A stretch of 34,952 nucleotides of DNA from a virus, in IMG/VR virus record IMGVR_UViG_3300009285_000389, positions 1-34,952 of that record, one strand, 5' to 3'. Positions 25,175-31,552 of this stretch are shown in pieces. A program made the translations under genes and the position numbers. The notes under the pieces were generated by a model. The model was not told the origin of the DNA, searched no databases, and saw only the letters and a list, made by a program, of their open reading frames with translations. Each line of letters begins with the position of its first letter. Positions within the stretch are counted from its first letter, which is position 1.

Positions 25175-25981
25175 TTATCCTTGTGATTCAGGAGCGGACA
25201 GGTCGGACTTGCACCGCCAGTCTTCCGGTTGGTCACCGGACGCGTTATCTATTTCGCCTTGCCCGCTTATACCACGATACATCGAAGCCCCTCGCCGCTC
25301 AATCTCGCTAAATGGCAATATGGGCACGGTCAATCGTTGCCGATACTCTGGGGCAAGGAAATAGATATAGCGCAGTTGAAAGCCGCGCAGTGGCCTAGCC
25401 CCGGCTGCAATAAACGGCCGCATACTTGCCCCACCAGTCTCGGTTATCGCCTTACCTTTCGTGACAGTGACTCGACTAAGCAGTCGCGCTCTCTCTGGCC
25501 GACGCGTATCCGTGGCAACTAGTCGAGTTGTTGTTTCTCCATTCGGCATAACCCATATCTGGTCATTCTGCTTGATACCCGTCAGCACGAACCCACTGGC
25601 CCGATAGATCGTGCCGTCCCCGCACTGCGTGGCGTCAGCGAAGCTAATAACCCACCTCAGATGTGGCGCATGTTTCCGCAACATCTTCATAGCCATTGCG
25701 ATGGCCCTGCTCTCACTGTTGCGCGGCAAGGTATCTGTAAATGCAAGCCGGTTAAGTTCAATAAACTCATTCCAGCCCGTACCTTCCACAAGTCCCATTA
25801 TCTTACGCTTGTCTAGACTTGGCCCAAACTGCATAGCCCCTTCCAGCTTGCCAAGATAGAACACGCCGATATGAATCTGGCTATTATTCACAACCTTACC
25901 AGAATAGTGAACACGTCGCACAAGGGCATTGGCCTCCCGCGCACTTATAGGCCGCAGCAGAATATCCTTAGCTTTGCCCAT
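25175..25981 (-). CDS. Mom-family DNA hypermodification protein
   Basis: A 268-residue protein. Known Mom-family landmarks are present in order: RRVHYSGKV at about 22-30, IGVFYLGKLEGAMQFGPS, EFIELNRLAFTD, SESRAIAMAMKMLRKH, and SFADATQCGDGTIYRASG at 113-130. This GNAT-like family (phage Mu Mom and relatives) makes carbamoylmethyl-type changes on adenine in DNA, which protects it from restriction enzymes. The last 100 residues are less conserved (ARPLRGFQLRYIYFLAPEY). It overlaps the ParB-like gene by 14 bases and is followed by TerS. The reaction in this phage is inferred from the family. Confidence 0.85.
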   Translation of the reverse strand: MGKAKDILLRPISAREANALVRRVHYSGKVVNNSQIHIGVFYLGKLEGAMQFGPSLDKRKIMGLVEGTGWNEFIELNRLAFTDTLPRNSESRAIAMAMKMLRKHAPHLRWVISFADATQCGDGTIYRASGFVLTGIKQNDQIWVMPNGETTTRLVATDTRRPERARLLSRVTVTKGKAITETGGASMRPFIAAGARPLRGFQLRYIYFLAPEYRQRLTVPILPFSEIERRGASMYRGISGQGEIDNASGDQPEDWRCKSDLSAPESQG

Positions 25982-26603
25982 AGTCAGTCACAAATACCTC
26001 GCATACCCGCGCCAGAGCATTCCCGTTGCTATTCTCGTTCGGACTGTCAAAGTCGCCCATGCCCTTAGCAATACTCAGTGCTTGCTTAATCTGGTCTACC
26101 TGTTCATCATGCAGGGTGAAGGTCATCTGCTGGAATGGCGCTTTGTCACCATCTGGCAACCCCCCCATAGCATCGGCCCATACGCCATCATCTGGTATGG
26201 TAGACAACAGGGTATCAAGCTCATCCCCAGTAAACAGCCCCTCCAGCGCCCCGTCATCTTCCAGGGCAATAGCGGCGATCACTTCGGCGTCCCAGTCTGC
26301 GAGTTCCGATGCGCGATTGTCGTACAGCGCCAGCTTCGTCTTTTGCGCCTCAGTCAACCCCGACCGCCGCACGGCGATAATCGTCTTGCCGTCTGCCTCG
26401 ACCACCTGCACGTTCTCAATGCCGGCAATCGCGGCCGCTTCGATGGTGGCATTGCCAGCCAGCACGCGCCCGTTTTCGTCAATGACAATCGACCGCGCCG
26501 CGCCGACTTCGCGCAATGCTTTCTCTACCATGCCGACGTTGCGCTCGTTGTGCTTGCGCGCATTCCGCGGGTCTGGCGTCAAGTCCCCCAGGTGCTTAAT
26601 CAT
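25968..26603 (-). CDS. ParB/sulfiredoxin-fold protein
   Basis: A 211-residue protein with a good GGAG site. Residues 1-110 show the ParB N-terminal pattern: MIKHLGDLTPDPRNARKHN, EKALREVGAARSIVID, GRVLAGNATIEAAAIAG and a YDNRASELADWD segment. The C-terminal half is acidic and less recognisable. In phages such proteins often accompany DNA-modifying enzymes and may bind or cut DNA, but no precise role is proven. It is one of four genes read together with the Mom-like gene. It overlaps the zinc-ribbon gene before it by eight bases. Confidence 0.8.
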   Translation of the reverse strand: MIKHLGDLTPDPRNARKHNERNVGMVEKALREVGAARSIVIDENGRVLAGNATIEAAAIAGIENVQVVEADGKTIIAVRRSGLTEAQKTKLALYDNRASELADWDAEVIAAIALEDDGALEGLFTGDELDTLLSTIPDDGVWADAMGGLPDGDKAPFQQMTFTLHDEQVDQIKQALSIAKGMGDFDSPNENSNGNALARVCEVFVTDYGQS

Positions 26604-26847
26604 GCCGCTCCATTCTCACGTGACACGTGCGCGCCGGCGATACCTCCGCCGGTTCGCCGCAACACACTACCACCGGCGCGGGGTAGCCCGAAGCCACAAT
26701 CTCGCGGCCGCACTTGCCGCAACGGTAGGCATATAGCGGCACAATTCGCTCCGAGTACAGTTTCTCGATATAGCGCCAGCGGTATAACACCTCACGGCTA
26801 TCTGCATTCTCGTAGCCGCGCACCATAGCCGACAGGGAGTCAATCAC
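26596..26847 (-). CDS. Small zinc-ribbon protein
   Basis: An 83-residue protein starting at a GTG (26847) in GTGA overlap with the mini-gene before it. The middle has YAYRCGKCGREIVASG and then VVVCCGEP, a CxxC...CC zinc-ribbon-like set. The N-terminus is Tyr/Arg-rich and helical. It ends with RTCHVRMERHD, another Cys/His. I infer metal binding. Its place just before the ParB-like and Mom-like genes recalls Mu, where the small zinc-binding Com controls mom translation, but no homology with Com is claimed. Confidence 0.65.
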   Translation of the reverse strand: MIDSLSAMVRGYENADSREVLYRWRYIEKLYSERIVPLYAYRCGKCGREIVASGYPAPVVVCCGEPAEVSPARTCHVRMERHD

Positions 26848-26996
26848 TCAATAACCAGCGTTGATCTGCTAATGTCAATCACGCTAGACAGCATATTAGC
26901 TGTCTCCCTTGCTACGCGCTCATATCGCGCTGGAACTACAATATACGGCGCGCCTTCCCTGAGTTGTCTAGCAACCCATAACGCAAATCCTCTCAC
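26844..26996 (-). CDS. Mini-protein of unknown function
   Basis: A 50-residue protein starting at a GTG (26996) with a GGAGGTG site at proper spacing and in GTGA overlap on both sides. It begins VRGFALWVARQLREG and includes APYIVVPARYERVARE and SVIDISRST. There is no recognised domain. The strong site and tight overlaps support it as a real gene in the chain leading to the ParB-like and Mom-like genes. Confidence 0.6.
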   Translation of the reverse strand: MRGFALWVARQLREGAPYIVVPARYERVARETANMLSSVIDISRSTLVIE

Positions 26997-27139
26997 TTGT
27001 CACACCTCCAGTGATGCACTATCGGGAACCAGATGCGCCGCGCATCGGCCCCGCAGAATGAACACTGTGCTTTGGGCGCCCACTTGCCGACGATCCGAAA
27101 TTCATGCCCGCACTCAGGGCAACGGTACTCGTACACCAT
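26993..27139 (-). CDS. FmdB-like zinc-ribbon mini-protein
   Basis: A 48-residue protein at 27139 with a GGGGGAG site six bases upstream and a TGATG junction with the gene before it. The start MVYEYRCPECGHEF and the CSFCGADARR segment form two CxxC pairs, as in FmdB-type zinc ribbons ('..Y.C..C...F.......CP.CG'). Such domains usually bind metal and often nucleic acid. It could be a regulator of the downstream ParB/Mom genes; that is inference only. Confidence 0.7.
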   Translation of the reverse strand: MVYEYRCPECGHEFRIVGKWAPKAQCSFCGADARRIWFPIVHHWRCDK

Positions 27140-27297
27140 CAGTCAGTCGCTCCCCCGTCAAACACGCCGCACATCTGGCGAAACTCGGCCATGTCTTCCT
27201 CTGGCGCAAACACAACAGACATACCATCCGGGACTTCGATGTACACCTTGCCGGCGTATTCGATTATGCCGTCCTGGATGTCAACCAGTGCTATCAC
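27139..27297 (-). CDS. Mini-protein of unknown function
   Basis: A 52-residue acidic protein, IALVDIQDGIIEYAGKVY followed by EVPDGMSVVFAPEEDMAEF and CGVFDGGATD. The start is one of three GTGs (27297, 27303 or 27309); I use 27297. The stop overlaps the next gene's start (TGATG). It looks beta-structured with an acidic loop. It is the first gene after the terminator at 27415-27441, so its transcription must read through that terminator or start after it. Confidence 0.5.
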   Translation of the reverse strand: MIALVDIQDGIIEYAGKVYIEVPDGMSVVFAPEEDMAEFRQMCGVFDGGATD

Positions 27298-27414
27298 ACC
27301 CACCCTCACCCGCCAGCGATTCGCCGGCGCACCTTTGAGTCATGCAGCGGTTTGCCCCGCGCTGGCTGCCGGCGACCTTGCGATCCATGCCACGATTTCG
27401 ACGTAACCGGCCCA

Positions 27415-27441
27415 ACAGAAAAGCGCCGCCAGTGGCGACGC
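27415..27441 (-). terminator. Intrinsic terminator after the candidate RNA
   Basis: An 8-bp stem (GCGTCGCC / GGCGGCGC, one G-T wobble) with loop ACT is followed on the minus strand by TTTTCTGTT. It stands alone in a gene-free stretch about 100 bases downstream of a promoter candidate and about 120 bases before the next gene. Confidence 0.75.
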
Positions 27442-27453
27442 TCGAATGTCCTT

Positions 27454-27478
27454 CCGTGCCGGTGGTCAGCCGGCACGG
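27454..27478 (-). other. Perfect 9-bp inverted repeat (hairpin)
   Basis: CCGTGCCGG and CCGGCACGG are separated by seven bases. The hairpin has no T-run, so it is not a terminator by itself. It lies 12 bases upstream of the intrinsic terminator stem, so the two form a double stem in the candidate RNA. Confidence 0.8.
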
Positions 27479-27537
27479 GGTCAGGAGGAGAGAAGAAGAT
27501 GCGGGCGCATAAAGGCCCACGAACTCACGATAACAAC

Positions 27538-27567
27538 ATAACACACTTTTGCCCTTTTGTCTGTCGA
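27538..27567 (-). promoter_or_regulatory. Sigma-70-like promoter candidate
   Basis: On the minus strand TCGACA (five of six matches to TTGACA) at 27567-27562 is followed after 18 bases by TGTTAT at 27543-27538 (four of six matches to TATAAT). It lies in the gene-free region after the sigma-like gene. The start would be near 27531. Weak -10 match; no experiment is available. Confidence 0.4.
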
Positions 27568-27571
27568 AAGC

Positions 27572-27595
27572 GGAAATTCCGGAAATTCCGGAAAC
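27572..27595. repeat. Direct repeat of GGAAATTCC
   Basis: GGAAATTCC occurs at 27572-27580 and 27581-27589, followed by GGAAAC. Each unit is a near-palindrome. The repeats lie immediately downstream of the sigma-region-4-like gene and just upstream of the promoter candidate, so they could be an operator for that regulator or another DNA-binding protein. Confidence 0.6.
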
Positions 27596-27596
27596 G

Positions 27597-27950
27597 CTAC
27601 ACATCAAAGATGCGCGCCTTCATGCGATCAATGCCCTTGTCAATGTATGACCGCACAGTCCGATCCGACTTGCCAATGATGCGCCCTATCTCCGCGTGGC
27701 CGTACTTTGACGGGCCATAGGCCAGTCGTATAACCGCTTCCTCTTCCACTGGCAATCGCTCCAGGGCCAGCACTATCTCAGAACGTGAGACCATCTCATC
27801 GGTCATGCAGCGCCCTGTGCTGTCTGGCTCCCGTGTGGTCAGCTTCATCGGCAATGGCGCGTCGTCTGTATTGAGCACTTGACATAGCCAGAATACCAAC
27901 AGAGAGCGCTTATCTGCTTCCGCAAGTGCGACAGATCCGATTACTGGCAT
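27597..27950 (-). CDS. Sigma-region-4-like transcription regulator (ArpU/RinA-like position)
   Basis: A 117-residue protein starting after GGAGGGTAGAGT. Residues 58-113 read EIVLALERLPVEEEAVIRLA, then YGHAEIGRIIGKSDRTVRSY and a basic end. This is the helix-turn-helix pattern of sigma-70 region 4: 'l..L...~~.v..l.......eIa..lg.s..tVr...'. No sigma region 2 is present, so it is unlikely to act alone as a sigma factor. Phages often place ArpU/RinA-type late activators of this build just before the packaging genes, which matches. It may control the late operon and the candidate RNA downstream. Confidence 0.75.
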   Translation of the reverse strand: MPVIGSVALAEADKRSLLVFWLCQVLNTDDAPLPMKLTTREPDSTGRCMTDEMVSRSEIVLALERLPVEEEAVIRLAYGPSKYGHAEIGRIIGKSDRTVRSYIDKGIDRMKARIFDV

Positions 27951-27996
27951 ACTCTACCCTCCGTTGCGCCGGTGTTGACTGCGACGAATGTGCGCA

Positions 27997-28482
27997 TTAG
28001 TCCCCCAACGCCGCATAGGTTACGGTAACGCTCTGCACGGACGGGGCCATGTACCCGACATCCGCCGGCCTCGTGTCAGGCACAATCCACGCCCACACGT
28101 GGCGGGTTTCGAGGTCGCCGAATATTGCCTCAAATGTGCGCTCTGGAATGTCGACCACAATGGGCCACGCGTCTGGATGCGCAACGCTATCGGAGGCCGG
28201 CACAAAGTAACGCGAGTAGCTACTCCGATAGAACTTACCAGCGTTGTACAACCAGCCGGTATCATCCACTCGCAGCGTTGCCATGTGTCCGTCATCCGAC
28301 ACAATCAACAGCGTCTTGCCCCGCAGGAGCTCCCATTCGGAGTCATCCACGGAGCAGATCGGCGCATTCAGCACAAACGCATTCCCGCCCCGCGTGTAGG
28401 GACCTGGCCCGTTGTAGTAGGTCGCGAGGCCGTCAAGCACCGGCTCTCCCAACATCGAAACGAGTATAGACAGTGTAATCAT
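27997..28482 (-). CDS. Probable exported double-psi-beta-barrel (RlpA/expansin-like) protein
   Basis: A 161-residue protein with a hydrophobic N-terminus (MITLSILVSMLG), then GLATYYNGPGPYT, FVLNAPICSVDDSEW, GKTLLIV and RVDDTGWL. The 'G.atyY', 'aP' and 'V.D.G' landmarks and a later VVDIPERTF segment (D111) fit a double-psi barrel of the RlpA, 3D or expansin type. Such domains bind or cleave peptidoglycan or polysaccharide. It could be a lysis or cell-wall enzyme. The N-terminus lacks charged residues, so export is uncertain. The stop overlaps the previous membrane gene's chain by ATGA. Confidence 0.45.
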   Translation of the reverse strand: MITLSILVSMLGEPVLDGLATYYNGPGPYTRGGNAFVLNAPICSVDDSEWELLRGKTLLIVSDDGHMATLRVDDTGWLYNAGKFYRSSYSRYFVPASDSVAHPDAWPIVVDIPERTFEAIFGDLETRHVWAWIVPDTRPADVGYMAPSVQSVTVTYAALGD

Positions 28483-28664
28483 AGCTCATATCCCTCCGCA
28501 TCTTCGCCGCCCCACGTCAGCAGCGACCATACCAGCATGATGGCACTCAGTGGCCATAGCGCACACGCAACGGCAATAATCGGGCTGTCATTGTCCAGTA
28601 GATGACTCAGTAACAGGTAGCCCACGGCCGCAATCGCCACATATACACCACAAATCCAGATCAT
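28479..28664 (-). CDS. Two-helix membrane protein, holin candidate
   Basis: A 61-residue protein starting after an AGGAGAT site. Two hydrophobic helices (about 3-21, WICGVYVAIAAVGYLLLSHL; about 30-48, IIAVACALWPLSAIMLVWSL) are joined by a short DNDSP loop. The C-terminus is acidic. It is in ATGA overlap on both sides and directly precedes the DPBB-like gene. Size and topology fit a small class II-like holin, but many phage membrane proteins look like this, so the name is a hypothesis. Confidence 0.55.
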   Translation of the reverse strand: MIWICGVYVAIAAVGYLLLSHLLDNDSPIIAVACALWPLSAIMLVWSLLTWGGEDAEGYEL

Positions 28665-29092
28665 GGTATCAATCTCCTTGTCTCTGGTATCTCCACGGTC
28701 ACACCAAGCGCTGCCGCCACCGCCCGAATGTCACACCGCTTGTCAATCCACGCGTCCACATACGGTGAGTTGCGGTACTCGTTCACCTGATACACACAGT
28801 CCACAGTTTCAACCCACGCGCAGTCGTCACACCACACCCGCAGGATGTTGCCGTGCATCTCCTCGACGAGGATGCCTGTTCGGCGCGGCTCATTGCCCCA
28901 TCCCGGCTGCTGGCATATGCCGTCTTCGCAGCATCGCGAGTACACCGCGAGTAGTTTGTCGTAGTCGTGAAACAACTCATCGTAGTCGTCCTGGATGGTG
29001 TTTCTTTGACTCGATGCGACCACAACGCCAACAAACATCATAAACCCCAAAGCCGTTAGCCATATGAACACAAGCGAATTATCCCTCTTCAT
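28661..29092 (-). CDS. Membrane-anchored Cys-rich protein of unknown function
   Basis: A 143-residue protein with one N-terminal membrane helix (FIWLTALGFMMFVGVVVAS) after a short basic start, so the rest is likely outside the membrane. The outer part has many Cys (SRCCEDGICQQ, RVWCDDCAW, DKRCD) that could pair. There is no known domain. It lies among membrane and exported genes with ATGA coupling. A cell-surface or exclusion role is possible but unproven. Confidence 0.6.
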   Translation of the reverse strand: MKRDNSLVFIWLTALGFMMFVGVVVASSQRNTIQDDYDELFHDYDKLLAVYSRCCEDGICQQPGWGNEPRRTGILVEEMHGNILRVWCDDCAWVETVDCVYQVNEYRNSPYVDAWIDKRCDIRAVAAALGVTVEIPETRRLIP

Positions 29093-29325
29093 CCCCGTAT
29101 CTCCCTCCGCCCCATTGAAAACAACTCAGCATCTGGTATCCCGACCTGCACATCAAACGCGGTGGCGATTGCCCTGACAGCCGCGTCAAATCCCGCTCGG
29201 TACATGCGCGCCGGCTCACCCGGCACCGCAGCCAGTACCTCGGCGTTTGCGTTGTTGATTGCCTCAAGTATCGCCCGGATGTCACGGCGATAATATATCT
29301 GAGTCTGTACCGGCGGTAGTGTCAT
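29089..29325 (-). CDS. Small helical protein of unknown function
   Basis: A 78-residue soluble protein with ATGA overlap at both ends and a GAGAGGG site. It is Ala-rich and helical (RDIRAILEAINNANAEVLAA, then GFDAAVRAIATAFDV). There is no recognised motif. It belongs to the chain of small genes between the replication and packaging regions. I keep it for its site, overlaps and composition. Confidence 0.55.
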   Translation of the reverse strand: MTLPPVQTQIYYRRDIRAILEAINNANAEVLAAVPGEPARMYRAGFDAAVRAIATAFDVQVGIPDAELFSMGRREIRG

Positions 29326-29627
29326 CGTGCATCCCTCTCATCCTGAAACACTGCCAACACATCCCCAGTCTTCTCTATGGTGCCGCGCAATAAACATATG
29401 CGGAAGTCAATGTCTAGTATCCGCATGGTTATATCCCTTTCTTCAATCGGCTTGATATTCATCAAGTATTGCCCACCACCCTGAATGAGATTCGCAATCT
29501 GGATTCCCAGTTCTCTATACATGTGTTCTTCCAGTTGTTGATGTGGAAACTCAATTCCAGGTGGCAAGTTTGCCTCTACCGCAATTCGCTTTATCTCACC
29601 GATTTCGAAAGCTATTTCTTCTGGCAT
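29322..29627 (-). CDS. Small protein of unknown function
   Basis: A 101-residue protein starting at 29627 with a GGAGATGCGCG site; an upstream frame to 29696 is ignored because the site sets the start. It begins MPEEIAFEIGEIKRIAVE and includes LPPGIEFPHQQLEEHMY and RDITMRILDIDF. No family is recognised. It follows a gap of about 90 bases after the membrane gene upstream, which holds GT-rich repeats and no clear promoter, and is coupled to the next gene by ATGA. Confidence 0.55.
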   Translation of the reverse strand: MPEEIAFEIGEIKRIAVEANLPPGIEFPHQQLEEHMYRELGIQIANLIQGGGQYLMNIKPIEERDITMRILDIDFRICLLRGTIEKTGDVLAVFQDERDAR

Positions 29628-29718
29628 CGCGCATCTCCTCTCTGTATGCCCTGTGTTGTGGTGTGTTGTGTCCTGTGTAGGCACGTGTGATTTCACCCTA
29701 CATCATGGCATGAGTGGG

Positions 29719-30345
29719 TTAGTGGCCCTCGTTCATCGCCTCGATAATCGTCTCTGCATCGGCGGTCAGCACCCACCCGGCTTTCGGGTTGCGCCTATCA
29801 CGCCACTCGGCCCACTCCGCACCCATGAGCGCATTGCGGTACTCGGTATAGCGCGGCTCCCTCGCCTGCCAGTACCGCGCCGATGTGTCGGTCTCACATG
29901 ATCTGACGAACGCCGCGAATCGATCTTCCTCTTCTTTGCGCCGGTCGGCCTCGCGCGCATCCTTGCCGATATATGGACTCAGCAATACCGGCTGGTGCGG
30001 CTCTGGCAACGCCGGCATCGCCATTGGCTCGGGCGCCGGCTCACCTGGCATCTTCCGCACATCCTCGCTGGCCCACACCATACGGTCAATGCCCGCGGCG
30101 CGCCACAAGAACCCCACGACCGCAAACGTCGCCACGAAAATAGCAAACGGCATCCAGAAGTAGCCGGTCAGCATGTCGAATACCATGCCAAACACCGCCC
30201 CGAGCCACACGCCCATGTACAACCCTGTCAGCGCCGGCACCACGAAATCAGACCTGACCGTCTGCGCCCGCGTCGGGATGCGCCGGCGTGACACGATTTC
30301 ACCGGCTGCCGGCGCGGTGGCGTGGTAGCTTCGCCGGCGCGTCAT
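29719..30345 (-). CDS. Membrane protein with two helices and a charged cytoplasmic-type tail
   Basis: A 208-residue protein with a basic N-terminus (RRRIPTRAQTVR) and two hydrophobic segments (VPALTGLYMGVWLGAVFGMV; FWMPFAIFVATFAVVGFLW) at about 36-82. The rest is charged (DAREADRRKEEEDRF, then a long Arg/Glu/Trp stretch). No catalytic motif is seen. It overlaps the lipoprotein-type gene by ATGA. The role is unknown; superinfection or membrane functions are guesses only. Confidence 0.6.
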   Translation of the reverse strand: MTRRRSYHATAPAAGEIVSRRRIPTRAQTVRSDFVVPALTGLYMGVWLGAVFGMVFDMLTGYFWMPFAIFVATFAVVGFLWRAAGIDRMVWASEDVRKMPGEPAPEPMAMPALPEPHQPVLLSPYIGKDAREADRRKEEEDRFAAFVRSCETDTSARYWQAREPRYTEYRNALMGAEWAEWRDRRNPKAGWVLTADAETIIEAMNEGH

Positions 30346-30569
30346 TTCCGGCGCATCCGCGAGAACACAACCAACGCCGCCATTGCGCCCAACGCCGAAA
30401 ACACGAACACGGTCAGCGCCAGTTGCAGATCACTGGCCGCCGCCATGTCAGCATTGAGTGTCAGACTGTCAACGCCACGCGGGTTGTAGTCGCCGCCTTC
30501 GAGAAGGGCGTTGCCTACGCAGCCGGTGAGCGCCAGGGCCACAAGTAGCAGGGGGAGTATGCGTTTCAT
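30342..30569 (-). CDS. Small lipoprotein with a C-terminal membrane helix
   Basis: A 75-residue protein from the ATG at 30569. It starts MKRILPLLLVALALTGC, an ideal lipobox (LTGC), so a lipid anchor is likely. A second hydrophobic segment (LALTVFVFSALGAMAALVVF) and a basic end (SRMRRK) follow. The linker NPRGVDSLTLNADM lies between. It could be a spanin-like or membrane-fusion protein, or a phage-coded surface lipoprotein, but short length and composition give no proof. Overlaps both neighbours by ATGA. Confidence 0.7.
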   Translation of the reverse strand: MKRILPLLLVALALTGCVGNALLEGGDYNPRGVDSLTLNADMAAASDLQLALTVFVFSALGAMAALVVFSRMRRK

Positions 30570-30688
30570 CGTTTCCCCTCTTCCCGCGGCGCTCTCCATA
30601 CGTGGCTGCACTTCCAACAGGACAGCCACTTGATGCCATACTCGATCCACCAGTGTGTGTATTTCCAACCGCACTTAGGACACGTCAT
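30566..30688 (-). CDS. Zinc-ribbon mini-protein
   Basis: A 40-residue protein from the ATG at 30688 with GAGG seven bases upstream, ending by ATGA at the lipoprotein gene. It begins MTCPKCGWKYTHWW and continues to SCWKCSHVW, two CxxC pairs 17 residues apart. This is a classical zinc ribbon. The body is Trp/Lys-rich and could bind nucleic acid. It is one of several such mini-proteins in the window. Confidence 0.75.
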   Translation of the reverse strand: MTCPKCGWKYTHWWIEYGIKWLSCWKCSHVWRAPREEGKR

Positions 30689-30755
30689 CGGCTTGCCTCA
30701 CTTTCAGATACGCGCGACAGATGGCGGTGCAGAAGTCACCGTCAGACAATATCAC
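30675..30755 (-). CDS. Very short possible gene
   Basis: A 26-codon frame beginning at a GTG in GTGA overlap with the gene before it, reading VILSDGDFCTAICRAYLKV. It overlaps the zinc-ribbon start by 14 bases. There is no clear Shine-Dalgarno, so it is kept only as a possibility and could be a linker between two genes. Confidence 0.3.
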   Translation of the reverse strand: MILSDGDFCTAICRAYLKVRQADDVS

Positions 30756-30889
30756 ATTGCCAAAATTACTATGTCAACCAGTGCTTGCACCGCCTCACGG
30801 ATAATCCAATCAGACGCCGAGTGCCCTGGTAGCATTCTAGCGCGTGGTAACCGCTCCTCGATCTCCTGCAATCGCTCCTCAGTCAGCAT
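30752..30889 (-). CDS. Small helical protein of unknown function
   Basis: A 45-residue protein. I choose the ATG at 30889 because of a perfect GGAGG site eight bases upstream; longer forms up to 30952 have poor sites. It reads MLTEERLQEIEERLPRAR and ends with a hydrophobic helix (VQALVDIVILAM). Proteins starting MLTEERL..IE.R occur in many phages without known role. Its neighbours are small replication-region genes. Confidence 0.6.
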   Translation of the reverse strand: MLTEERLQEIEERLPRARMLPGHSASDWIIREAVQALVDIVILAM

Positions 30890-30932
30890 CTCTTTCCCCT
30901 CCTGCAAATTGTCCACAATCATCTTGTCCATG

Positions 30933-31250
30933 CTATACCGCTTGCCACCCATCCCGCGTAAGTTCGACCTGGCCCTGCGCCCGCAGATGGTTCAGCGCCC
31001 ACTGCATCTTGCCGCGGGACACCGCGAAGTGCTCTGCGAGGGTTGGCGCGGATTGTGGCTTCACCAGCGCCCCCATGTATTCCAGCACTTCCCCCAGGTG
31101 CTCGCATGGTTTCCAGCCCGCTTCTACCCACTCCTGCACCGCGTCTTCCAGCGCTTCCAACAGATCCGCGTTGACCACATACGCGTCGTGGTTGTTCAGT
31201 TGCGATGTTTCAATCAGCGCCGCGGCCGCGTCTCTCAGCTTTCTACTCAT
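30933..31250 (-). CDS. Winged-helix DNA-binding-like protein
   Basis: A 105-residue protein from the ATG at 31250, in ATGA overlap with the nuclease gene. The C-terminal half reads SAPTLAEHFAVSRGKMQWAL and then HLRAQGQVELTRDGW. This fits a winged-helix motif, with the recognition helix near FAVSRGKMQWALN and a wing strand near QVELTRDG. The N-terminal half is helical (LLEALEDAVQEWVEAGW). It may be a transcription regulator or replication accessory. No specific family. Confidence 0.6.
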   Translation of the reverse strand: MSRKLRDAAAALIETSQLNNHDAYVVNADLLEALEDAVQEWVEAGWKPCEHLGEVLEYMGALVKPQSAPTLAEHFAVSRGKMQWALNHLRAQGQVELTRDGWQAV

Positions 31251-31552
31251 TGGTCGCCTCCGAACCACTCCACAAAGTCTTTCAGCCGCAGGACTACGAG
31301 ATCGTCATCATGCCGCCGGCCCTTCTGGTGCAGCACCACAACGGGGAGCTTGTCGTTGCCACGATTTGCCGCGACCGCCTGCACCATCGCGTCACACAAC
31401 CAAACAGGCAAGGCGCGGCGGTGCTTGACCTCGATGCTCAGCCAGTCATGCGCCACGTCGGGCACGTCGCCACGCTGCCGGCCCGTGATCGGAACCCGCT
31501 GGCCACCAAGCCTTGCCGCCACCGCCCGCTCTACCGCTTTCCATGTGGTCAT
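31247..31552 (-). CDS. PD-(D/E)XK-type nuclease, Holliday-junction-resolvase-like
   Basis: A 101-residue protein with ATGA overlap at both ends. It has TWKAVERAVAARLGGQRVP, then GDVPDVAHDWLSIEVKHR, the core D...E-x-K of the fold, and WLCDAMVQAVAANRG with a later DKLPVVVLHQKGR. Size and motif fit small phage resolvase-like nucleases that act on recombination or replication intermediates. The exact substrate cannot be inferred. Confidence 0.75.
   Translation of the reverse strand: MTTWKAVERAVAARLGGQRVPITGRQRGDVPDVAHDWLSIEVKHRRALPVWLCDAMVQAVAANRGNDKLPVVVLHQKGRRHDDDLVVLRLKDFVEWFGGDQ

Larger units (their letters stand above)
27415..27531 (-). ncRNA. Candidate small non-coding RNA or attenuated leader
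   Basis: The stretch 27298-27596 has no convincing gene. Within it a promoter candidate (27538-27567), a perfect 9-bp hairpin (27454-27478) and an intrinsic terminator (27415-27441) define a transcript of roughly 115 bases. Before the first hairpin it carries CTTCTTCTCTCCTCC, a pyrimidine-rich run that could pair with Shine-Dalgarno sequences. It could be an antisense-like small RNA or a leader controlling the downstream mini-genes. Only a nine-codon reading frame (ATG to TGA) fits inside, a possible leader peptide. Confidence 0.45.

Noticed and set aside
25929-26828. Long plus-strand open frame over the ParB-like gene
   Set aside because: The minus-strand ParB-like and zinc-ribbon genes have clear motifs and start sites. 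The plus frame has no recognisable protein pattern and is explained by high GC content.
27454-27478. Intrinsic terminator
   Set aside because: The hairpin is perfect but is not followed by a T-run on either strand.
27281-27607. 108-codon minus-strand open frame in the gap after the sigma-like gene
   Set aside because: It spans the promoter candidate, both hairpins and the terminator, has no Shine-Dalgarno, and its translation lacks protein character.
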